Positions 36,252 to 47,645 of a stretch of 64,000 nt of DNA are shown one piece after another (position 1 is the first letter of the stretch; every line of letters starts with the position of its first letter). The DNA lies in NCBI GenBank assembly GCA_020205615.1, contig CM035168.1, positions 129,032,795 to 129,096,794 on the forward strand. Reading direction: 5' to 3'. A program made the translations under genes and the position numbers. The notes below the pieces were generated by a model, which was given only the letters and a program-made list of their open reading frames with translations, had not been told where the DNA came from and searched no databases. The DNA is from Panax quinquefolius (lineage: Eukaryota > Streptophyta > Magnoliopsida > Apiales > Araliaceae).

Positions 36252-38342
36252 CAGAAGACCACGAAATTTTTTAAAATAAAAGGAATTTCCTTTATTTATT
36301 ATTTTGAAATAGTAAGGGTGGATTTGATTATGTGGTTAGTTAGGGTTAAATACGCAAATATTTCAAAATAAGCAAGTGGTTATAAAATATTCATTGTTGT
36401 CGGGAATATTCGTTTGGTCGTGGAATATTCGCAGATCGTTGTTCTAGAATATTCGATGACGACGCAAGCGACCGTGTGTGGGCCCCATAACTCTTGAAGC
36501 GATTGGATGAAGAAAACGACAAATATAAGTTGGTTAAAATAACTAGCGTAGTTATTACCAAGTTAAGACCGCTTGAATACCGGTGGTTAAAATACGATGA
36601 ATACGCGTGGTCGCATAAAGAAGACACCAGTATTGCACAAAGATTGTTGAATTATCGATCCCTACGTGAAGAAGCGCACTACTCAATAATTTTCACAAGA
36701 GTTACCGCTCAATATTTTATCGATTCAATAATTGCTGCGTTGATATTTTATATTATTCTTGCTTTTCATAATTGTCACACGCAAAGATTTTCCCATTATC
36801 GATCAATAATTCATATTATTTGAATAATATTATTAGATAACATTATTGGCAATGTCTAGAAAGTTCTGTCTAAGGAGAGGTTTGGTCACCTAATTGCGGC
36901 GCCAAGAAGTGAGAAAAATCTTATTGAAAGCCCCTTTCCCTGAACTACTTTGGTTGTCATAATTGTGATTCGTAATATTAGTTGGGAATAATTAATTATT
37001 GATATGATAAGAAAATATTTATAAATGATGGATTTATTTGTTTTATGTGGTTATAATTGAATGATTTAATGTTGAGGTGTTTTATCGCAAGAATTTTGTT
37101 TGAATGGAGGTATTAAAATCAAATCAAGATTTTTACGATATATTATGTGAGTTATAATTTTTTAATCCGACCGTTGGATCGTTGTAATTTTGGATATGTT
37201 ATACATACATAAGTTGAGTATATGTCCACAAATTTTGAACCGTTAAAAAAAAATCGAATGATTTGTTATGAATTTTAAGAGGTGGCTGATTCGAAAATTA
37301 GGTTTATAATTGATTTTAGTGGAAAATTCTAGAATTGAGTGGGCCCCACTTGTGGTTGGTGAAGAAATGTGCTTAATTTTATTTCAAATGTGGTGGGTGG
37401 AAATAGTAGCGAGTAAAGCCATCGTGCAAAGCAGTCAAGTCTCGCTTGCAGCAAGTCTTAACATTTTCCTATAAATAGAGGCTAAGTTAGAATTGAAAAT
37501 CACACCGTAAATAAGTTTTCTCTTTCTCTATATTATCGAAAGTGTATTCTTGTGAGTATTTTCATCATCCTCGATCTTAAATGATGATATTATTGAATAT
37601 CTTTGGCTCAGAGTGCAAAGATGAATGATTTCTCAAGAATATCTTTGGCCCGTAGTGCAAAAGATGAACAGTGTTTTTAAATGAATATGATCGATCGATG
37701 AATATGTTTGGCCTTTAGTGCAAAAGATGAACAGTGTTTGAGATGAACATGACCGATCGATGAATATCTTTGGCACTCAGTAGTGCAAAGATGAATATTT
37801 GATTTGAGATGAATATTGATTGATGTTACAGGGGATAAAATATTGATGATGGATCTGTTAAATTCATAGATTATAGTAGATTTCATTCTCTATGTAACTC
37901 TTCTATGAATTATTATTTTCATTGCGAATATTGATCCGAAACTTGTTGTCTATTGTATTCTATCGATTTTTCCGCTGTTGAAGACTAACGATAATTTGTT
38001 CTATATTATCTTAGTCATAACATTCTTTATCGGGCTAGTTGAGCTCACCCTTTTCCTTTTGTTCCATTTTTCTTCTCGTGAGGCGAGAATGTAATGGAAG
38101 TACTAATGTGGGTAATGGAATGAAGGTTTTAGAAAAGGATTGTTTAGTAGTCCTCACCATTTTTGTAAAATAATGTATCAATAAATGTGATGAGGATTTA
38201 TTTGAGTATAGATATTGTCTAGAAGATAATATTTGTATTCAAACTCACTATGTTGTAATAATAAAGTTGTAGTTGTTTCTGTACCATGTATTGGCGACTC
38301 AGAATGGGTTGGATGGAATGGACCTATTTTGGGGGCGTCACA
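36252..38342 (+). repeat. LTR-C, with internal deletion
   Basis: It follows a GGAGGGAGG purine tract and ends GGGGGCGTCACA before TTATA. Length is 2,091 bp. About 538 bp are missing relative to LTR-A, with the junction at a TATTTT hexamer (37,557-37,562) that occurs at both edges in LTR-A. The TATA box at 37,469-37,478 is kept. Confidence 0.87.
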
Positions 38343-39404
38343 TTATATGTAACGCCCCCCAAAATTAGGTATACGTCACCCATCTTGGGTCGCCACTTAC
38401 ATGGTACAGAATTTAAATACAACTTACTAATATAACTGTCGTGTACAATACGACATAAACTGTGAGTTTGAATACAAATATTGTCTACTAGATATTATAC
38501 AAACTCAAAAGGAGTCCTCATTACAATTATTATCACACTACTTCACATAATAGTGAGGACTACTAATGCTATCCTCTGGACCATTACTCCGTTCCCCGAC
38601 TCGTCCCAGCTATATTCTCATTTCTGAAGAGAATAAAGAAAGAAAGGGTGAGCTCAACTAGCCCAAAGAAGAAATATTATAACTAAGATAATGCGAGAAT
38701 AAATTATCATTAGCCTTCAATAATGTTAAACCGATAAAATACAATAGACAAACCGCTTTAACTACAAATGAATATACAATCCATTAAAAGAGTCGAGTAG
38801 AAAATAAAGTCTACTATCTTTTAGGTTTTAAAAGGTTTTCATAAATTTTATCACTAAGACTCAGCTTTAATGAATAAACCACAATATCTAATCATTCCTG
38901 CATTCCACGGTCAAGGATTTTCATCAAATTATCAATGGTCAAATGACTATACCGAATCACCCCCCAGTCATAATCATACCAAATATTATCCATCACTCCA
39001 TTACAGAGCCAATCGAGGACTTTTATCACATCATTTATAACAAGCCATGATTATACCGAATGATCCCCTCGTCATAATCATACTAAATTCATCTATGCAT
39101 GCGTAAGCCAAAGATAACATAATATAACATGGGGATGATGACAATGACATAATAATTCAATAAAACAAGTTCACGAATTAATTTATTCGTGAACTAATAA
39201 CGTCCAAATTGTCAACATGATCATCGCTTTGTAGAGTAAAATTCAAGAATGATTAGAAGAATATTTCCATGAAAAGATCTTTGGATGAAACGCAAATATC
39301 AAGAATATTCTACTAATTTCATGGAGTATATAAAAGTTTTAACCAATTTGGGTATAATAAAGAATGGAATAACAAAGGAAATCACCATGCATGCAGATTG
39401 CAGA

Positions 39405-39935
39405 GATGTATGTGTTATTCCAACGTAATAATAATAACGGAACCGTGTCGTGAAATTCACACCGGTTAACGATGTTCCAACAGTAATAATAAAGATGGAA
39501 CTGCATCCGGTGTAAAACACACAGATAGGATATTCCAATGTAATGATAAAGATTTTAACCAGTCCGGTGTAAAACACACGCATGTGATGTTCCAACCAAT
39601 GTAATAATAATAAAGATTTTAACCAGTCCCAGTAAAACACACGCATGTGATGTTCCAACAATGAATAATAGAAGAATGTCACCAAGTATAGGGTAAACCA
39701 CGATATCTGATTATGTATAGGGTATGTCACAGATATCTGAGTTATTCCAATGAATAATAAAGAATGAAATAACAAAGGATTTCACCAAGTATAGGTATTG
39801 CCACAGATACAAAGTTATTCCAATGTAATAATAAAGAATGGAATAACAGAGGGATTTCACCAAGTATAGGGTATCTGGCGTATACACAAAGTTATTCCAA
39901 TGTAATAATAAAGAATGGAATAACAAAAGTTCTCT
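39405..39935 (-). repeat. About 75 bp tandem repeat in LTR-S
   Basis: Six or more degenerate units built on GTTCCAATGTAATAATAAAG and ACCAAGTATAGGGTA. LTR-D has the inverted counterpart at about 43,375-43,800. Confidence 0.75.
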
Positions 39936-40261
39936 TCATGAATAAGAAAGAATAACACTTTTACTTACATACAACAAATAATATCCCTTACCTTAGAAGA
40001 ACCGAATATTGGAAAAGTGAAGTAGCGAGAATACTTTTTTCTTCTTTCTCTCTATAGTTTCTCTCTAGAGTTTCAATGAATTCGTAATAAATAATGAAGG
40101 AATGAGCTTTCTATTTATAGAAAAGCCGAGGGTGGCTCTTGGTCTTAACGAAGGGTCAAAATGACTCTTGGTAATATCAAGAGACAACTACTATTCATGA
40201 TAAGGGTAATTAACCTTGGACATCGAAGAAAGCGCTTAACTCTTGGTAATATTGAAAGGAC

Positions 40262-40480
40262 AACTACTATTTGCATGAAGGGGTAATTACTATCGACGAA
40301 GGTAATTACTATCGACGAAGGTAATTACTATCACCAAGGTAATTACTTATTCACAAAGGTAATTACTATTCACAAAGGTAATTACTATTAACGAAGGTAA
40401 ATACTATCGACGAAGGTAATTACTATTCACAAAGGTAATTACTATTCACAAAGGTAAATACTATTGATTTAAGGTACTCT
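40262..40480 (-). repeat. About 19 bp tandem repeat in LTR-S
   Basis: About eleven units of AAGGTAATTACTATTCAC with variants. The inverted core GTGAATAGTAATTACC relates it to the ACTATTCAC arrays of the other LTRs. Confidence 0.85.
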
Positions 40481-41895
40481 TAGATGATGACATATGGACC
40501 CCCCATAAAATAATCAAACTTACCACAAACGCCTCATAATGACTCTTTATATACATCAAGGATTGAATAAATATTACCACAAATCATTTATTTTAATCAA
40601 CACATATTTAATCTTTCAACAATTATTAATCATTTATAATTTGTTGTCTCAATTAATAATTTAATACTATAACATATTATACGTATGATAATCTTATTAC
40701 AATAATTGAATCAATAATATAAGAGATATGATCACGGTGAATTCATCGTAGCAATAATCGAAAGCGTAAATGAGTGACTTCTCACGTAAGATCAATAATC
40801 AATACCGCCATGTCTACTACGCAACCACGCCAGACATCGCATTTCTTTTACCACCGGGTAGTTCAACAGCTTTTAACGGTAACACCTCCGCCATATTTTT
40901 ATAGAAAGATAATTTTGTCGTTTTCTAACTACGACAATACTTCCGTTAGGGGGTCCACCATCGATTGAGCCGTCGTCATGAATATTCCCCACAAAAAGAA
41001 TATTCCCAGACCAAACGAATATTTTATAACAACTTGCTTACTTTTGCAAAATTTATAAATATTACCCACAACTATAACATTATATCAAATTTAGTCCATA
41101 ATATTCAAAAATAATATTTATAGAAAATTCATCTTTATTTATAAAAGTTGGGGTCTTACATTATACATACATAATCATAATCATATATTTTCAAAAATTA
41201 ACAAAATTTCATATATTATACATACATAATCATATATTAACAGTAACACATACACATTATATATTTTCTATTTTCATATATTATACTTACATAATCTTTA
41301 CAATTGATATGAGAGTTTCATGATTTTATCTCACCTTTGTTGAACAAATCTTTTTCATCTTTCTATTGGAAGCTTTCGAACGGCTGCTTTTTCCCTCACC
41401 GATTCAGATTAGGTCTTTAGTTATTTGTTTATTTATTAATATATCTTGTTAATTCTATTATTATAATAAATCTAATTATTTTTATGGTCCAAATTTTACC
41501 AAATTATTTATCCATCACATATTAATATTTATTAGCCCATATAAAATAAATAATTAGTTTGACCCAATAAAAGACAAAGTCCAATTAATAACTAGTTTTA
41601 TCCACCTTTCAGACTTTGGATATGGGTTGATAGTTATAATTTTTCTTCTAAAGTCTGTCAAACTCTACCATTTAATTGAAATCTGAAAAGTCTATGACTT
41701 TTTGAATACCAAAATACTTTTATTGACTTTGTAAAAATCTTAATTCAATACCACCTAACTTTTAAAAACATTAAAAAAGTTATAATTGAATACCACTAAA
41801 CTTTTATAAACTCTTCAAATATCTTGATTGAATACAACTAAACTTTTAAAATCATTAAAAGTCTTTAAAAATCTTAATTGAATACACCCCCCTAA

Positions 41896-42276
41896 ATTTA
41901 GTTTAGGATTTAAACATCTCTGACCTGCTGAAAATGTTGTGATAGTAATTTACGAGAGAAAAGAGTTTGGAGTTTCTATTCTTATACAGAACGCCATTGA
42001 TTTTGGGGATGCTAGTTGTTCCCAATTTTACTGGGTGGCTAGTATGAAGTTAACTTTGTTAAATTATTCTCGCTCAGATCGGGAGGTAATTTCACTATGC
42101 GTGTCAGTATTAATTGATCTACTTACCATTAAGTTCACTTCATAATAACCGGATCTCAATTTTATTATATCTTTTTTGCAACTGATTATATAAGGGGGGA
42201 AAAAAGGAAAGAAAGAATAGGTGTGTATTAAAAAGTTTGAAGAAATAGTGAAATAGGTAGGAGTAATATGTACCAT
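41896..42276. other. Unassigned DNA between elements
   Basis: I see no repeat or coding signature in this 380 bp. Confidence 0.4.
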
Positions 42277-44797
42277 TGTGAGACCCCAAATTTTATGAAA
42301 TAAAAGTGTTCAATTTTTCTATTTTGGTGAATAGTTAAATTGATAAAAGTTTAAAGTTAAGGGTCATATTTGAAAATTTTCAAAGTAGACAAGTTGTCAT
42401 AAAATACCCTTATTCTATTCACGGGTTACTATTCACCAAAATTACTATTCACTCTAGTATTGTTCACTCTAGTATTTGGGACACTTTTTGTGTTTGAGTT
42501 ACTATTCACGAAGTTACTATTCACTTTAAGTTACTATTCACCGAAATTACTATTCACTCTAGTATTGTTCACTCGAGTATTTGGGACACTTTTTTGTGTC
42601 GAGTACTATTCACGAGTTACTATTCACGAATTACTATTCATGAGTTACTATTCACTCGAACAAAATATTTTATGAAATTAACGGCGGAAGTTTTACCGTT
42701 GATACTGTTGAACTACTTCGGTAGTAAAAGTACGAAGAATACGTGGTTTGCATAAGTAAGACACCACGATTGATTATCGATGCTTATGTGAGAAGTCACT
42801 CGGTTTGATTCCATTATTGTTGATTAATAATATGAATTATTATAATGATAATGACGCTTTTGTTTTATTCGTATTATTAACGTAATAAAAAAGTAAAACA
42901 TCTTTTATATAAAAATGCAAATACTTTATTAAAGTTATTCTATAAATAGAATATATTATATTTTATTACGCATAGTGTTGCATAGTGTTTTGCATAGTGT
43001 TGCATAAGATTTGCATAAGAAAATGTTTTTATATAAATAGAATATATGATATTTTATTTAAAAGATTTTGCTTTAAATATGGACCGAGTCGATTAAAGTA
43101 AATCAATCTGGACCGCTCATAGATTAATTACTATGCATTCTATTTTCCTATAAATAGAAGCTCATTCCTTCATTATTTTCTTACTTAATTCACCGAAAAC
43201 TCTGTAGAGAGAAATTATAGAGAGGCTATAGAGAGAAAATCTATAGAGAGAAAGAAGAAGAGTATTCGGTACTTCACTACTTTGATATCCAAAGTGTCTT
43301 TTACTAGTAGTGGATATTATTTGTTGTACCTCGTAAGGGTTGTTATTCTTTCTTATTCATGAAGAGAACTTCATTATTCCATTCATTATTATTCTTCATT
43401 GGAATAACTTTTGCGCAAAAGTGGCATACCCTATACATAACTTCAGATATCGCTTAATCCCCTATACTTGGTGATCTTCTTCTTCATTATTCCATTCTTT
43501 ATTATTACGTTGGAATATCCTCGCATCATGTGTTTTACACCCACACAGGTTCCATTGTTTATTATTCCGTATTTATTATTCTCGCTGGAATATCACATGC
43601 ATCGTGTGTTTTACACCGGACTTCGGTTCCATTGTTTATTATTATTCAAAGACTTATTATTCTGGTTGGAACATCCACATTGCGTGTGAATTTCACCTAA
43701 CCTCGGTTCCGTTATTATTATTCTGTTGGAATAACTTTTGTCTGGCGCAAGTACTGCATGCATGGTGATTTCCTTTGTTATTCCATTCTTTATTATACCC
43801 AGGTGGTTAAAACTTTGACTTCGATACTCCATGAAATTAGTAGAATATTCTTGATATTTGCGTTTCATCCAAAGATCTTTTCATGGAAATATTCTTCCGA
43901 TCATTCTTGAATTTTACTCTACAAAATAAAGATTCGTTGACAATTTGGACGTTAATAATTCCCGGATAAAATAATTCTTGAACTTGTTTTATTGAATTAT
44001 TATGTCATTGTCATCATCCTCATGTTATATTATGTTATCTTTGCTTATGCATAGATGAACTTAGTATGATTATGACTGGGATCATTCGGTATAATCACGG
44101 CTTATTATAAATGATGTGACAAAAGTCCTCGATTGGCACAGTAATGCGTTGATGGATAGTTTTTGGTATGATTATGACCGGGGGTGATTCTAAGATAGTC
44201 ATGACCATTGATAATTTGATGAAAATCCTTGACCGTGTAATACGGGATGATTAGATATTGTGGTTTATTCATTAAACCGAGTCTTAGTGATAAAAATTTA
44301 TGAAAACCTTTTAAAACCTAAAAGATAGTAGACTTTATTTTCTACTCGACTCTTTTAATGGATTGTATATTCACCGCAGCTTAAACCGGTTGTCTATTGT
44401 ATTTTATCGGTTTAACATTATCAAGGCTAATGATAATTTATTCTCGCATTATCTTAGTTATAATATTTCTTCTTTGGGCTAGTTGAGCTCACCCTTTCTT
44501 TCACCGTTTTCTCTTGAAAAATGAGAATATAGCCGGGACAAGTCGGGAAAGAGTGATGGTCCCGAAGATAACATTAGTAGTCCTCACTATTACATTAAAT
44601 AGTGTGACAATAAATGTAATGAGGACTCCTTGGGTATGGATATTGTCTAAATGACAATATTCCTATTAGAACTCTCGCTTTATGTATTGTCGTATGTTAC
44701 ACGGACGAGATGTATAATTAAGTTTGTATTTGAATTTATGTACCATGTAAGTGGCGACCCAAGATGGGTGACGATACCTAATTTTGGGGGCGTCATG
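42277..44797 (+). repeat. LTR-D
   Basis: It starts TGTGAGACCCC and ends GGGGGCGTCA before GGTTGGTATCGAGC, about 2.5 kb. It holds an ACTATTCAC array (42,412-42,660), a TATA box at 43,148-43,157 and the repeat counterpart of LTR-S (43,375-43,800). Sequence beyond the TATA box matches LTR-S in inverse orientation. Confidence 0.85.
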
Positions 44798-46025
44798 GTT
44801 GGTATCGAGCTTAGGGATATGATCCCGCTAAGACGTGAGACTAGAACTAGGAGGGGAGAGATAGGAATTCCTTCGCTAGTATGACCTACCTAAGTTTATT
44901 TGGTATTTAATTGGTCACGTAGAGTATAGGGATAATATTTGATATGTTAATTAACCCTTGTTTTGTGACGGTGTTTGAGAATGACATATGAAAATGTTTG
45001 AGATAAGCAATGAAGCACACGAGAGTGTTGATTCACTCAAAACAAAAGGTAACGACCAACAACACGATAATAATCATATCGGTGGCAACGGCCATCGAAC
45101 AATGATAACCATCGTGGGGAAATTATCATGCCAAGAATGGTAACCACTTCGATGGTAATCATGGCAAAGATAATAGAAGTGGAAATTGCAAGAAGAGAAG
45201 GTCATTTAGGTCAATTTTGTTGTGCACCAAAGTCAAGTCTAGCTGGGACGGTGGCACCAAAGGTGGATATGGACAAAACAAAGTCGTTGGTTTTAGGAAG
45301 TGCATTCTTCATGACTTCTCAAAAAGCGAGTAAACCGAACGAAGTTAGCACGCAGGTTAGTTAATTATAAATTGCGAAGTCTATACCTTATAAGATACTG
45401 GGTTCTACCCATTATTTTATCTCTCTTGCTTGCTCAACGCTTAAATTTGACTCGGAGAAGTTAGACTTTGACTTATCGGTTGAAACTTCGTTAGTAGGAG
45501 CCTTCGTTACCGCTACTATTTTTAAATCTTGTTTGATTCAAATAAACACTTTCACGTTACCTGTCGATTGGTTAACTACTCATCATGCTTTTCGTAAGGT
45601 TGTTAGCTTTTATATTCATAACCATCTTGTTATGCGAATTCAAAGTAACCAAACCACTAAAGTCAATCATTGTCATATCAAGCCATAAGTAAAGAGCCCC
45701 GATCCTTTCGTTGTTGACTTCCTTGTGTGGAATGCACCGAAGCCAGGCTTTCTGTAGGCGACATCGTGAATGAAGATGGCAAGTTTATAAGTATCATTAT
45801 GAGGTGCTATCTAGGTTAAGGGATAGAAGTCACAGTTGGTATCAATGTGACGTACTATCCAAGTCTTGGATGAGAGTCATAGTTTTGAATGATATTTCCA
45901 TCATTAATAAATTTCTTGGCGTATTCTTGAAGACTTCCTAGCCTACCCTAGAACGTGAAATCGAATTTTGTATTGACCCCAGTACAAAAACCCATTTCTT
46001 AAACCCTCAAATATTTCTTCAACTA
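44798..46025 (+). pseudogene. Interior-D, heavily deleted gag-pol
   Basis: The primer site TGGTATCGAGCTTAGGG at about 44,800 is followed by a leader. The capsid is missing. A G-N-G-H-type gag linker lies at 45,070-45,120, one zinc-knuckle remnant at about 45,200-45,225 (R-E-G-H-L-G-Q-F-C-C) and the protease start at 45,380. The non-RT segment lies at 45,694-45,890. A T-K-P-type RT start then joins directly to an L-K-Y-F-F RNase H fragment near 46,005, so RT is deleted. Confidence 0.7.
45694..45890 (+). other. Non-RT segment, extended copy D
   Basis: It shares TGGAATGCACC, GTCACAGTT and TATCCAAG with copies A and B and has extra sequence in the middle. One frame reads L-S-V-G-D-I-V-N-E-D-G-K-F-I-S-I-I-M-R before a stop. 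Its place is upstream of the RT start, unlike in A and B. Confidence 0.6.
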
Positions 46026-46029
46026 AAAG

Positions 46030-47645
46030 GATCTGTTTACGTGGATTATGATGAAAGTCATAATAAAAGTATAGAACTGATGAAAATCATGGGTATATGA
46101 AGTATTAGTAAGTTTTATGATGAGTTATGTTGGTTAGTATGTGAAAACATGAAAGTTTCTTAGAAATCACAAAGAGTTGAAAATCAGATTTTGGTGAAAA
46201 ACGTAACATGAAATTCAATTGACCATATCTCCTATTATATTTTGAATTTTTGAGTGTGGTAAAGTCCTAGAGTTATATCTATGAGTTACCTAACTAATCC
46301 AAGTGGAATTACTGGAAAAGGTGTTGTAGATTTTTATGTGGACTGATTTTAGCAAAGGAGTGCAAAGCTGCAAAAACCGAAAAAGCTGCTGCCATGATTT
46401 TAGAGGGGCTGTTTCGGCCACTTAAATTATGAGAAAAAATTCTGGCCTTTTGGGACATGAAGGTATATGGTATAAAGTACCTCCTGTCCAAAAATGAACT
46501 CATTCTGACTTAAAATGAGCAAGTTATGACTATTTCAATATTTAGGTTTTTTCGATTTAAAAATGCTATAACCGGAGTTCTATAACTCTGATGACCATGA
46601 AATTTAAACTGGAAGCTCACATTAACATGTGTAAGGTCCTGCCAAGGTTTGGGAATTTTTGGAGTTAAACTTGAGGTAGCTAATTTCTTAAGGAATTAAT
46701 TAGAAATTGATTTTTGAAAAATAGTAAATGAATTTTAAAAATTCCGAAAAATATATTTTCATTATGGGACTATATTATGCTAAATCCCAGAAAAGAAATA
46801 TTTTTGGGACTGATTTAGTATTTTTCATGAAAATAGTTTAGTTACGAACATATGAGTTAAATATGTTATGTGAAGTAACAAAGTTGAAAATAGGATTTTA
46901 TGGCTAGAGAATCCTATATAGAGTATATGCATATTTTTTTTGAGGATTTGATAATTGGTGATGATATCTTATGAGTATGGCATTTTGAATGATTAAATGC
47001 ATTATATGGTAAAGCGTAAACAATTGAGATAAATTGTTTATAAATTTAAGAAGTGATTAAAATATTGTTATAATATTAATGATATTAGATTATGAGATTA
47101 TTAAGTGATTGATAACATGGGGATATTCTTGATCTCTGGATAAATTATAAATGTTTAATATTTATCCTTTATCTCATTTGATTGATTCTTTATATCATTA
47201 TCCTCATGCTTATATTATGTTAAAAGTCATCTCGTGGCTTTTGTAGTGCATAGATGGACTTGGTATGATTATTATGACCGTGGATTGTTCGTATAATCAT
47301 AACCGTAATTGAAAACACGATTATCTTTGGTAGTAGTGCATGGATAGTTTGTGGTCGTGATACTAATGAATACACGATTATCTTTGGTAGTAGTAATGGA
47401 TAATTTGTGGTCGTGATACTAATGAATACACACGATTATCTTTGGTAGTAGTGTATGGATAATCTGTGGTCGTGATACTAATGAATACACAATTATCTTT
47501 GGCACGTAGTGCATGGATAATTTGTGGTCGTGATACTAATGAATACACGATTATCTTTGGCACGTAGTGCATGGATAATTTGTGGTCGTGATACTAATGA
47601 ATACACAATTATCTTTGGCACGTAGTGCATGGATAATTCGTGCAT
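46030..47645 (+). repeat. Truncated LTR fragment of a related subfamily
   Basis: The stretch from about 47,195 (TATCCTCATGCTTATATTAT, then ATAGATGGACTTGGTATGAT) parallels LTR-D near 44,010-44,080. The upstream 1.1 kb is typical LTR-like non-coding DNA without a match elsewhere in the window. It ends abruptly at the junction with the minus-strand LTR-G. Confidence 0.55.
47320..47645 (+). repeat. 58 bp tandem repeat, about 5.5 units
   Basis: Units contain TTATCTTTGG, TAGTGCATGGATAA and GTGGTCGTGATACTAATGAA. They are nearly identical and differ mainly at a word after TTTGG (TAG or CACG). The unit is related to, but distinct from, the ATATCTTTGG repeat of LTR-A. Confidence 0.9.

Larger units (their letters stand above)
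22886..38342 (+). mobile_element. Tandem Ty3/gypsy array: LTR-A, interior-A, LTR-B, interior-B, LTR-C
   Basis: Three LTRs and two interiors lie head to tail, with the middle LTR shared. The array is flanked by TTATA at 22,881-22,885 and 38,343-38,347, so it entered, or was formed from, one insertion. Both interiors (4,057 and 4,060 bp) carry the same deletions and the same foreign segment in the RT region, so one was copied from the other after decay began. Unequal recombination between LTRs is the simplest origin. Confidence 0.88.
38348..41160 (-). mobile_element. LTR-S, solo LTR in opposite orientation
   Basis: Read on the minus strand it starts TGTAAGACCCC and ends GGGGGGCGTTACA. It is 2,813 bp, with TTATA on both sides (38,343-38,347 and 41,161-41,165). 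No interior or second LTR is present, so it is a product of LTR-LTR recombination. It resembles LTR-D more than LTR-A. It carries a minus-strand TATA box at 40,111-40,120. Confidence 0.85.
22119..41891. mobile_element. TIR DNA element, split by nested retrotransposons
   Basis: The left end GGGGGTGTATTCAATTAAGA at 22,119 has its inverse ending at 41,891, and CTAA flanks both ends (22,115-22,118 and 41,892-41,895). Without the inserted LTR elements the two halves (22,119-22,885 and 41,166-41,891) make an element of about 1.5 kb with AT-rich repeats of CATACATAATCATATATTTT type inside. A TAA-type duplication and G-rich ends suggest a PIF/Harbinger-like non-autonomous element. No transposase frame is visible. 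Confidence 0.75.

Noticed and set aside
41939..42145. 68-codon frame between the elements
   Set aside because: No family signature; chance length for this composition.
25120..44884. Plus and minus arrays as one large inverted segmental duplication
   Set aside because: LTR types, interior deletions and target sites differ between the arrays, so they are separate insertions of related elements.
47378..47572. 64-codon frame with a repeated peptide
   Set aside because: It is a translation of the 58 bp tandem repeat on the opposite strand.
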